This document shows, piece after piece, positions 1-5,138 of a stretch of 5,644 nt of DNA. Position numbers and translations under genes: made by a program. Position 1 is the stretch's first letter. Every line of letters begins with the position of its first letter. The notes beneath the pieces were generated by a model. That model saw nothing but the letters and a program-made list of their open reading frames with translations. It searched no databases and had not been told where the DNA came from. The stretch comes from an uncultured Actinoplanes sp. (lineage in GTDB: Bacteria > Actinomycetota > Actinomycetes > Mycobacteriales > Micromonosporaceae): contig CAKUMG010000445.1 in assembly GCA_934667465.1 (NCBI GenBank), positions 1 through 5,644 of the forward strand, given 5' to 3'.

Positions 1-124
1 GGTAGGCGCCGGGGCGGCGGGGCACGAGCGGCGGCGAGGACGGCGAGCACGGGCGGGGGACGGCGGGCGCGGGCGGCGGGCGGCGGGCAAGGGCGAGCAA
101 GGTAGGGCGCCGGGGCGGCGGGGC
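1..124. repeat. Direct repeat pair (1-23 and 101-124)
   Basis: Bases 1-23 (GGTAGGCGCCGGGGCGG followed by CGGGGC) recur at 101-124 with one extra G near the start of the copy. The two copies are about 100 bp apart and separated by a run of GGC/GGGC-type low-complexity sequence. The second copy runs into the left arm of the hairpin at 124-161. The first copy begins at the window edge, so the repeat may extend further left. In DNA this GC-rich some of the match could be compositional. Confidence 0.5.
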
Positions 125-161
125 CCAGACAGCGACGCCCGGGTGGACGCCGCTGTCTGGG
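124..161 (-). terminator. Strong GC hairpin, probable transcription terminator without a U-run
   Basis: An 11-bp perfect stem is formed by CCCAGACAGCG (124-134) and CGCTGTCTGGG (151-161). The 16-base loop can pair further (136-137 with 148-149, and 139-140 with 145-146). No T-run follows on either strand, so it is not a classical intrinsic terminator, but U-less hairpins are commonly proposed as terminators in actinomycetes. It lies about 145 bases beyond the hydrolase stop codon, so if it ends that transcript the tandem repeats at 171-271 would lie in the 3' untranslated region. It could equally act in both directions between convergent genes, or be a processing or protein-binding site. Confidence 0.5.
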
Positions 162-170
162 GCCGGGAGC

Positions 171-271
171 GCGGAGCGGAACGGAGAGCGCGGAGCGGAA
201 CGGTGAGCGGAGCGGAACGGAGAACGCGGAGCGGAACGGAGAACGCGGAGCGGAACGGAGAACGCGGAGCG
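171..271. repeat. 19-bp tandem repeat array, about 5.4 copies
   Basis: The unit is GCGGAGCGGAACGGAGAAC. Copies start at 171 (one change, AGAGC for AGAAC), 190 (17 bp, ends GGTGA and lacks the last two bases), 207, 226 and 245 (three identical copies), with a partial copy from 264 to 271. The unit is purine-rich on the + strand. The three exact adjacent copies suggest recent slippage or unequal exchange. The array lies wholly between the hydrolase stop codon and the hairpin at 124-161. Confidence 0.9.
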
Positions 272-305
272 GGCCGGGACCGGCGGGCGTGGGGACGCAG
301 GTGCC

Positions 306-1658
306 TCAGCGGGTGAAGAGGCGCAGCGGGATGGCGTCGGCCATGGCTTGCATGCCGGCGTCGTTGGGGTGGAGGTGGTCGCCGCTGTCGTAGGCGGGGA
401 GCATGCGGGCCGGGGCGGCAGGGTCGCGGACGGCGCGGTCGAAGTCGATGACCGCGTCGTAGGCGTTGCCGGTGCGGATCCAGCGGTTGAGGGCCTGGCG
501 CTGGGCTTCGCGTTCCGGGGTGTAGTAGCCCGGGATCGTGGTGTCGGCGAACGGGGTGAGGGTGCCGCCGTAGATGCGCAGGCCGCGGGCGTGGGCCCGG
601 GCGATCAGCCGGCGGTGGGCGGCGATGAGCTGCTCGACCGTGACCGCCTCCGAGGGCGGGGAGGTCGAGCCGGGCTGGCCGATGTCGTTGATGCCGAGCA
701 GGACGATGACGTGGCGGGCTCCCGGCGCGCGGAGGACGTCGCGGTCGAAGCGGCTCAGGGCGCTGTCGCCGAAGATCGGGCCGATGCCCGCGAAGTCGGT
801 GTCCGGGAGGGTGTTGCCGTCGTGGAGCAGGCGGTTGCCGCCGATGCCCTTGTTGAGGACGCCGACGGTGCGCAGCGCGGGTTCCGCCTGCAGCCGGGCG
901 GCGAGTCGGTCGGGCCAGCGGCGGTTGGCGTCCACGGTGGTGATCGCGCCGTCGGTGATCGAGTCGCCGAACGCGACGACCGAGGATCCCCGGGGCGAGA
1001 CCGTCACGCTGAGGTCGGAGAGGAAGTACCAGGAGGTCGTGGTGGTGGCGGCGGGGAGTGCCGCCGAGCGGGTCACGTTCCCGGCCGCCAGGTAGTTCGT
1101 CTGGTACGCCGAGCTGTGCAGCGTGGCGGCGACCGTGCGCCGCGGCAGGTAGGTGCTCACGACCCAGTCGGAGGTGGCGGGCACGGCCACCGGGACCGGG
1201 TCGCTGACGGCGCTGCGGCCGGGGGCGATGGTGGTCGAGGCTCGCCCGCCGAAGGTGAGGCGGCGGTCGGTCGCCGGGGTGATCGCGGAGCCGCCGGCGT
1301 GCCGGGCCAGGCGCGCTTCGCCGATGACCAGGGGCTGTGTCCCGTACACGTTGGAGAAGTGCACGCGCGGGGAGCGGCCGGCGACGCTGGTGTGGACGAT
1401 CTGGCGCAGGGTCTGATCGGCGAAGACGACCGAGGGTACGGGTGCCACGGCCGCGCCGGTCGGCGCGGTGCCCCACGTCCCGGTCACGCGCGAGTCACCG
1501 CCGGCCGCGGAAGCAAAGGCCGGAGAGGCAAAGGCCGGAGAGGCAGGGGCCGGCGAAGCGGAAGCCGGGGCGGCGGGCAAGGGAGCCCCGACGGCGAGCG
1601 CGAGGCCCGCGGCGACGACGGCGAGGAACCGTCGGCGCGCGATGATAGGCGGTGCCAT
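306..1658 (-). CDS. Exported SGNH/GDSL-family hydrolase (esterase-like), Tat signal
   Basis: The product is 450 aa. Residues 1-34 form a signal peptide: an ARRRFL motif at 7-12 fits the Tat consensus, followed by a hydrophobic stretch and an ASA site near 32-34. An Ala/Pro/Ser linker (about 35-54) and a beta-rich N-terminal domain (about 58-225) precede the SGNH domain. That domain has GDSI with the probable nucleophile Ser233, GIGGNR (271-276) with the block II glycine, GIND (322-325) with Asn324, and DHLH with Asp427 and His430, so the catalytic set is complete. The layout resembles actinobacterial hydrolases near the XynE-like group, which suggests an ester-bond hydrolase, perhaps a carbohydrate acetylesterase; the substrate is not shown by sequence. 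The mature protein has no cysteine. The ATG at 1658 is chosen because TGGAGG lies 6 bases upstream and the signal peptide starts there; a TTG at 1727 would add 23 residues but lies in the promoter region. Confidence 0.93.
   Translation of the reverse strand: MAPPIIARRRFLAVVAAGLALAVGAPLPAAPASASPAPASPAFASPAFASAAGGDSRVTGTWGTAPTGAAVAPVPSVVFADQTLRQIVHTSVAGRSPRVHFSNVYGTQPLVIGEARLARHAGGSAITPATDRRLTFGGRASTTIAPGRSAVSDPVPVAVPATSDWVVSTYLPRRTVAATLHSSAYQTNYLAAGNVTRSAALPAATTTTSWYFLSDLSVTVSPRGSSVVAFGDSITDGAITTVDANRRWPDRLAARLQAEPALRTVGVLNKGIGGNRLLHDGNTLPDTDFAGIGPIFGDSALSRFDRDVLRAPGARHVIVLLGINDIGQPGSTSPPSEAVTVEQLIAAHRRLIARAHARGLRIYGGTLTPFADTTIPGYYTPEREAQRQALNRWIRTGNAYDAVIDFDRAVRDPAAPARMLPAYDSGDHLHPNDAGMQAMADAIPLRLFTR
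1513..1572 (-). repeat. 15-bp in-frame tandem repeat coding the post-signal linker
   Basis: Four 15-bp units run through 1513-1572 inside the hydrolase gene. Units 1513-1527 and 1528-1542 are identical (GCAAAGGCCGGAGAG on the + strand); 1543-1557 and 1558-1572 are diverged. They encode repeats of the form SPAPA/SPAFA just after the signal peptide, a flexible linker between the cleavage site and the folded domain. Because 15 is a multiple of three, copy number can change without breaking the frame. Confidence 0.85.
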
Positions 1659-1664
1659 GCTGAA

Positions 1665-1669
1665 CCTCC
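1665..1669 (-). promoter_or_regulatory. Ribosome binding site of the SGNH hydrolase
   Basis: GGAGG on the minus strand, 6 bases before the ATG at 1658. It is the strongest Shine-Dalgarno match in the window and decides the start in favour of 1658 over the upstream TTG. Confidence 0.85.
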
Positions 1670-1698
1670 ACGAGAACGAGGACGGCCGGGAGCAAAGC

Positions 1699-1727
1699 AA
1701 GCTGAACAAATGATCGAGAGCTGTCAA
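1699..1727 (-). promoter_or_regulatory. Possible promoter of the SGNH hydrolase gene
   Basis: A perfect -35 hexamer TTGACA is present on the minus strand (1722-1727). At 17-bp spacing the -10 position (1699-1704) reads CAGCTT, a poor match to TATAAT, so only the -35 half is convincing. The 99-bp gap after the LacI-like gene is long enough for a separate promoter, but the hydrolase could also be read through from the mannosidase promoter. The -35 is overlapped by the dyads at 1721-1739. Confidence 0.35.
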
Positions 1728-1739
1728 TGGACAGTTGAC
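1721..1739. promoter_or_regulatory. Candidate operator: two overlapping inverted repeats
   Basis: CTGTC-AATG-GACAG (1721-1734) has perfect 5-bp arms, and GTCAA-N7-TTGAC (1723-1739) has perfect 5-bp arms around a different centre. Both cover the TTGACA -35 element of the hydrolase, where a bound repressor would block initiation. Which protein binds is unknown; the neighbouring LacI-like protein has no DNA-binding domain. The centre does not show the CG step typical of LacI-family operators. Confidence 0.35.
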
Positions 1740-1757
1740 CCGGGACGGCGCGGGGAG

Positions 1758-2594
1758 TCAAGACCCGGCGGGCCCGGTCGTCTCGCGGCCGAGGATGCGG
1801 ATCGGCGGCCCGGGATGGTCACGCGGCGGGACCCCGTCGAGCGCCTCCAGCACGGCCCGCCCCAGCGTCCGCCCGTGGTCGTGGACGTCGATGCTGAGCG
1901 CGGACAGCGGCGGCACGGCCAGTTCGCAGAGCGGCGAGTCGTCGACCGCGAGCAGGCTGAGCCGCCCCGGGACGGGGACGCCGCTGCGGACCAGGTGCTG
2001 CTCGGCGGCGACGGCCATCACGTCGTTGTCGAAGATGACGGCGCTCGGGACGGGTTCGACGGTGAGCAGGGTGCCGATGGCGGCGATCCCGCCCTGCGCG
2101 CTGTAGTCCGCCTCGACGATGCGCACGTCGAGCCCTTCGCGCTCCCCCGCGGCCAGCATCGCGGCGCTGCGCTCGGTGGTGTGCACCAGGTCGGCGGGGC
2201 CGCTGACCCGGCCGATGGTGCGATGGCCGAGGGCGGCGAGCATGCGCATCGCGGCGGTCATCGCGCCGGCGTCGTCGGTGACGACCTTGTGATGCGTACG
2301 CGCGTCGTGCCGCCCCGCCAGCACCGCGGTCAGCCCGAGCGCGGCGAGCCGCGCCGGGCGCACGTCGTCGTGGACCAGGTTGACGACGACCACGGCGCGG
2401 ACGGTGCCGTCGCGGGCCCACCGGTCGTAGACGGCCAGTTCCGCGTCGAGGTCCGGCGCGACGAGCAGCAGGACCGCGGCGCCGTGCGGCTGCAGCGCCT
2501 CCTCGAGCCCGGCGATCAGGTCCAGGAAGAACGGCTCCACGCCGACCCGGGCGCGGCCGCCGGCCAGCACCAGCCCGATCAGCGTGCCCGCCAC
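1758..2594 (-). CDS. LacI-type sugar-sensing domain protein lacking the helix-turn-helix
   Basis: The 278-aa product begins directly with TLIGLVLAGG, the point where the effector-binding (periplasmic-binding-like) domain of LacI/GalR repressors starts. Typical hallmarks follow: an N-terminal subdomain with EPFFLDLIAGLEEAL (20-34), a linking stretch VVTDDAGAMTAAMRMLAALGHRTIG (104-128), AVIFDNDVMAVAA (185-197), GRLSLLAVDDSPL (210-222), PPLSALSIDVHDHGRTLG (228-245) and RETTGPA near the end. Family members are usually about 330-350 aa, with a 50-60-aa HTH and hinge that is absent here. In frame upstream there is a TGA at 2628-2630 and no other start, and the DNA there encodes the mannosidase C-terminus. 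Start: GTG at 2594, 7 bases after the mannosidase stop, so the two are probably co-transcribed and translationally coupled. It may be a decayed repressor or a functional stand-alone sensor; as it stands it should not bind DNA by the usual route. Confidence 0.85.
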   Translation of the reverse strand: MAGTLIGLVLAGGRARVGVEPFFLDLIAGLEEALQPHGAAVLLLVAPDLDAELAVYDRWARDGTVRAVVVVNLVHDDVRPARLAALGLTAVLAGRHDARTHHKVVTDDAGAMTAAMRMLAALGHRTIGRVSGPADLVHTTERSAAMLAAGEREGLDVRIVEADYSAQGGIAAIGTLLTVEPVPSAVIFDNDVMAVAAEQHLVRSGVPVPGRLSLLAVDDSPLCELAVPPLSALSIDVHDHGRTLGRAVLEALDGVPPRDHPGPPIRILGRETTGPAGS

Positions 2595-2601
2595 CGCCGG
2601 G

Positions 2602-2606
2602 TCACC
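2602..2606 (-). promoter_or_regulatory. Ribosome binding site of the LacI-like gene, overlapping the mannosidase stop
   Basis: GGTGA on the minus strand contains the mannosidase TGA stop and lies 7 bases before the GTG at 2594. It matches the 3' part of the Shine-Dalgarno consensus only moderately. The overlap of stop and binding site suggests ribosomes ending on the mannosidase re-initiate on the sensor gene. Confidence 0.45.
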
Positions 2607-5055
2607 GGGCCCGGGCCGGGCTGCCGGTCAGGGAGTTCGCCGAGCGCAGGACCTCCGGGGCGAGGAACGCCGCCGGGTCCACGGACGCCGCGGTGGTGAC
2701 GGTGAACGTGTGGGTCTCCCCCGGCAGCAGGTCCACGAGCTGGTCGTCGGCGACGGCGTCGGGGGCCACCCGGTCGGCGAGCAGCGCCACGTCGCGGGCG
2801 AACGACGTCGCGGTCACCTCCACGCGGTAGCCGCCGTCGATGCGGGTCGCGTGCCCCGCCAGCGGGGCGGGGTCGTAGGCGAGCGTGAGATCCTCGGCGT
2901 ACAGGTGCGTTGCCCGCAGTCGGCCCTCCGACGCGACGAGCACCTCCCGAGCAGGGTCGGCGGCCGGCAAGGAAATGGCGATGAGGAAGACCGAGCGCGG
3001 CGCGGCGGCGAAGGGCGCCTCCTCCGACGCGAGCGGGGTGCCGTCGAAGCCGAGCCGGCGCAGTTGGACGACGCCCTCCCACGGCGACGCGTGGTCGTTG
3101 ACGACGGCCAGGGTCACGGCGTCGCCGCGCCGGACGAAGGCGAGCGTCCGGTCCGCGTACGCGCGCCGCAACGCGTACCAGGAGGGCTTGGGTTGTCCCG
3201 CACTGTCCACGACGGACCAGGACGTGACCGGCCAGCAGTCGTTGAGCTGCCAGATGATGCTGCCCATCGTGCGCGGGGCGTGCGAGCGCAGGTGCGAGAC
3301 GGCGTACGCGGTGGCGCGGGCCTGGTTGAGCTGGGTGGCCCAGTGCCAGTCCGCGAAGCCGGCGGGCACCGGCAGGTGGTGGGCGAGCCCGCGGTCGAGC
3401 TTGCCGTTGCCGTCCGCCGCCTTCTGGTGCAGAAGGAACCCGGGCGAGTCGCGGCGCAGCTCGTCCGGGGCCAGGGTCGCGGCGAGGGTCGACCACGCGG
3501 GCGGCGCCTGCCAGCCGAACTCGGAGCAGAACCGGGGCACGCTGCGGTCGTGCCACGTGTAGTCGCGGCCGTTCCATACGTCCCATTCGTGCCTGGTGCC
3601 GTACCGGTCGTCGTTGGGGTGGATCTCCTCCGGGTCGTGACCGGGGCTCGACGGGCTGCCCGGGTGGTAGGGGCGGGTCGGGTCGAGCTCGGCGAGCAGC
3701 GCGGGGAAGTCCTCGTAGTAGTAGCGGGCGCCCCAGGTCGCGCCGTCGAGCTGCGCCTTCCAGCCCCAGTCCTCGTGGCCCCAGATGTTCTCGTTGCCGC
3801 CGTTCCACAGGGCGAGGCTGGGGTGCGGGCTGAGCCGGGCGACGTTCTCGCGGGCCTCGGCGAGGATCTCGGAGCGCAGCGGCTCCTCCTCGGCGTAGGC
3901 GGCGCAGGCGAGCGGGAAGTCCTGCCACACCAGCACGCCGCGCTCGTCGCACACGTCGTAGAAGTCGTCCGACTCGTAGATGCCGCCGCCCCAGACGCGC
4001 AGCAGGTTGGCGTTGGCGGCGACGGCCCGGTCGACGGCCGCGGCGTAGCGCTCGCGGGTGAGCCGGGTCAGCAGGTGGTCCTCGGGGATCCAGTTGAGCC
4101 CGCGCGCGAACACGGGCGTCCCGTTGACCACCAGCGTGAAGCTGCGGCCGTGCTCGTCGGCGCTCTCGTCGAGGGTCACACTGCGAAAACCGACACGCCG
4201 GGTGTACGCGTCCAGGGGCCCCTCCGCGCCGGACAGCTCGACGGTGACGGTGCTCAGCGGCTGCGACCCGTAACCGGCGGGCCACCAGACGGGCGCGTCC
4301 GGCACCACCACCTCCACCGACGCCTCGGTGGCGCCCGCGGGGACGGTGACGTCGGCGGTGATCCCGGGCTTGTCGAGGGTGACCCGGACCGTGAGCTCAC
4401 CGGGCTCGCCGAACCCGGAACGCTCGACCGTCACCTGCACGGCCAGCCGCCCGGTGTGCCCGTCGGCGTCCAGCGTCGCCAGCGGCCGGACCGACGCCAG
4501 CCGGGCCTCGCGCCAGCGCTCGAGCCGCGCCGGCCGCCAGATGCCGGCCGTCTGCAGGTCGGGTCCCCAGTCCCAGCCGAAGCTGCAGGCCATCTTGCGG
4601 ACGGCGTTGAAGGGATGGCCGTACGCGCGGGGGCGCGGGCCGAGTTCGCGTTCCTGCTGCTCCGCGTACGTGAGCGCGGGCGCGAACCGCACCGTCAGCG
4701 GGACCGCGGCGCCGGTCACCAGCCGGCGCACGTCGAAGCGGTAGCTCCGGTGCATGTTGGCGGTCCGCCCGAGCAGCGTGCCGTCCATCTCCACCGCCGC
4801 GACCGTGTCGAGCCCCTCGAAGACCAGGTCGACACGCTCACCCTGCTCGGCGGCCGGGGCCGTGACCGTGGTGTCGTAGCGCCACGCGCTGCGGTGCATC
4901 CACGCCAGCTCCGCCTCGTGCGTGCCGGTGTAGGGGTCGGGGATCAGCCCGGCGGCCAGCAGATCGGTGTGTACGCTGCCCGGCACCCGCGCGGGAACCT
5001 CGGAGCCGTCGGGGGTGCGCAGCGTCCAGCCGTCGTGGAGGTCGATCCTGATCAT
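2602..5055 (-). CDS. Beta-mannosidase, glycoside hydrolase family 2 (EC 3.2.1.25)
   Basis: The 817-aa product hydrolyses terminal non-reducing beta-D-mannose residues from manno-oligosaccharides. The order is that of GH2: a jelly-roll N-terminal domain (about 1-180, with VPGSVHTDLLAAGLIPDPY at 24-42 and FGWDWGP at 159-165), an Ig-like domain (about 185-295), a TIM barrel (about 300-635) and C-terminal beta domains. Barrel landmarks are GLNWIPED (319-326), RVWGGGIYE (353-361) and WQDFPLACAAY (377-387). The acid/base is Glu422 in WNGGNE and the nucleophile is Glu512 in FCSEFGWQ; this context separates beta-mannosidases from GH2 beta-galactosidases and beta-glucuronidases. Length is normal for actinobacterial members and no signal peptide is seen, so it is cytoplasmic and needs imported oligosaccharide. 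The ATG at 5055 has GGGAG 9 bases upstream and gives the expected N-terminus (RIDLHDGWTLR). Confidence 0.96.
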   Translation of the reverse strand: MIRIDLHDGWTLRTPDGSEVPARVPGSVHTDLLAAGLIPDPYTGTHEAELAWMHRSAWRYDTTVTAPAAEQGERVDLVFEGLDTVAAVEMDGTLLGRTANMHRSYRFDVRRLVTGAAVPLTVRFAPALTYAEQQERELGPRPRAYGHPFNAVRKMACSFGWDWGPDLQTAGIWRPARLERWREARLASVRPLATLDADGHTGRLAVQVTVERSGFGEPGELTVRVTLDKPGITADVTVPAGATEASVEVVVPDAPVWWPAGYGSQPLSTVTVELSGAEGPLDAYTRRVGFRSVTLDESADEHGRSFTLVVNGTPVFARGLNWIPEDHLLTRLTRERYAAAVDRAVAANANLLRVWGGGIYESDDFYDVCDERGVLVWQDFPLACAAYAEEEPLRSEILAEARENVARLSPHPSLALWNGGNENIWGHEDWGWKAQLDGATWGARYYYEDFPALLAELDPTRPYHPGSPSSPGHDPEEIHPNDDRYGTRHEWDVWNGRDYTWHDRSVPRFCSEFGWQAPPAWSTLAATLAPDELRRDSPGFLLHQKAADGNGKLDRGLAHHLPVPAGFADWHWATQLNQARATAYAVSHLRSHAPRTMGSIIWQLNDCWPVTSWSVVDSAGQPKPSWYALRRAYADRTLAFVRRGDAVTLAVVNDHASPWEGVVQLRRLGFDGTPLASEEAPFAAAPRSVFLIAISLPAADPAREVLVASEGRLRATHLYAEDLTLAYDPAPLAGHATRIDGGYRVEVTATSFARDVALLADRVAPDAVADDQLVDLLPGETHTFTVTTAASVDPAAFLAPEVLRSANSLTGSPARAR

Positions 5056-5064
5056 TCGCTGAGG

Positions 5065-5069
5065 CTCCC
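5065..5069 (-). promoter_or_regulatory. Ribosome binding site of the beta-mannosidase
   Basis: GGGAG on the minus strand, 9 bases before the ATG at 5055. Spacing is slightly long but within the normal range. Confidence 0.6.
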
Positions 5070-5099
5070 GGAATCTCGCTGTAACCGCTGCCGAGTAGC

Positions 5100-5120
5100 A
5101 TTCTTAAGCAACTGAAGTTT
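5100..5120. promoter_or_regulatory. Candidate operator in the divergent promoter region
   Basis: An imperfect dyad CTTAAG-CAA-CTGAAG (5103-5117) and a nested AACT-GA-AGTT (5110-5119) cover the spacer and -10 of the mannosidase promoter. AT-rich dyads in divergent promoters are typical targets of ROK-type repressors such as NagC and XylR, and the adjacent ROK gene makes autoregulation plus mannosidase control plausible. The assignment is inferred from position and symmetry alone. Confidence 0.35.
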
Positions 5121-5128
5121 GTCGTCAA
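5100..5128 (-). promoter_or_regulatory. Probable promoter of the beta-mannosidase block
   Basis: On the minus strand TTGACG (5123-5128, 5/6 match to the -35 consensus) is followed after exactly 17 bp by AAGAAT (5100-5105, 4/6 match to the -10). It would start transcription near 5093 with a leader of about 40 bases. The -35 lies two bases from the Shine-Dalgarno sequence of the divergent ROK gene, so the control regions of the two genes overlap fully. This is the most AT-rich patch in the window. Confidence 0.5.
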
Positions 5129-5129
5129 C

Positions 5130-5133
5130 GGAG
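5130..5133 (+). promoter_or_regulatory. Ribosome binding site of the ROK regulator
   Basis: GGAG followed by 5 bases and the ATG at 5139. It supports the ATG over the out-of-frame GTG at 5135, whose frame gives only Arg/Gly/Ala-rich sequence. No convincing -10/-35 pair is seen for this gene; TAGCAT at 5096-5101 is the best -10-like hexamer and lacks a good -35. Confidence 0.55.
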
Positions 5134-5138
5134 AGTGC

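Larger units (their letters stand above)
1..305. other. Non-coding, repeat-rich region downstream of the SGNH hydrolase gene
   Basis: This stretch is extremely G-rich and of low complexity. Some frames stay open across it (for example the + strand frame beginning at base 2 runs to a TGA at 313-315), but they would encode only Arg/Gly/Ala-rich sequence with no recognisable domain. The 19-bp period of the repeat array at 171-271 is not a multiple of three, and a strong hairpin sits at 124-161; both argue against coding. The C-terminal end of a gene lying to the left of the window cannot be fully excluded for the first hundred bases or so. A small GC palindrome with 5-bp arms (GCCGG/CCGGC) lies at 273-284, close to the hydrolase stop codon. 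Confidence 0.6.

Noticed and set aside
171..271. CRISPR array
   Set aside because: The 19-bp units abut directly with no unique spacers, and there are no cas genes, so this is a simple tandem repeat.
1659..1727. A 23-residue N-terminal extension of the SGNH hydrolase from a TTG at 1727
   Set aside because: It would place the Tat signal internally, has no ribosome binding site, and uses the -35 region as coding sequence; the ATG at 1658 has GGAGG at ideal spacing.
348..2699. A 783-codon open frame on the + strand opposite the hydrolase and the LacI-like gene
   Set aside because: It is antisense to two genes with clear domain motifs. Its translation is Gly/Ala/Arg/Val-rich low-complexity sequence with no domain, as expected for mirrored frames in very GC-rich coding DNA.
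2579..4285. A 568-codon minus-strand frame overlapping the mannosidase, considered as a source of the missing LacI HTH
   Set aside because: The translation is Arg/Pro-rich shadow sequence with no HTH, and it ends (…VTRRWRAR) without joining the sensor frame, so it does not supply the lost domain by a simple frameshift.
2584..5115. An 843-codon open frame on the + strand opposite the beta-mannosidase
   Set aside because: It spans the mannosidase almost exactly in antisense, has no recognisable domain, and the opposite strand carries a complete GH2 enzyme.
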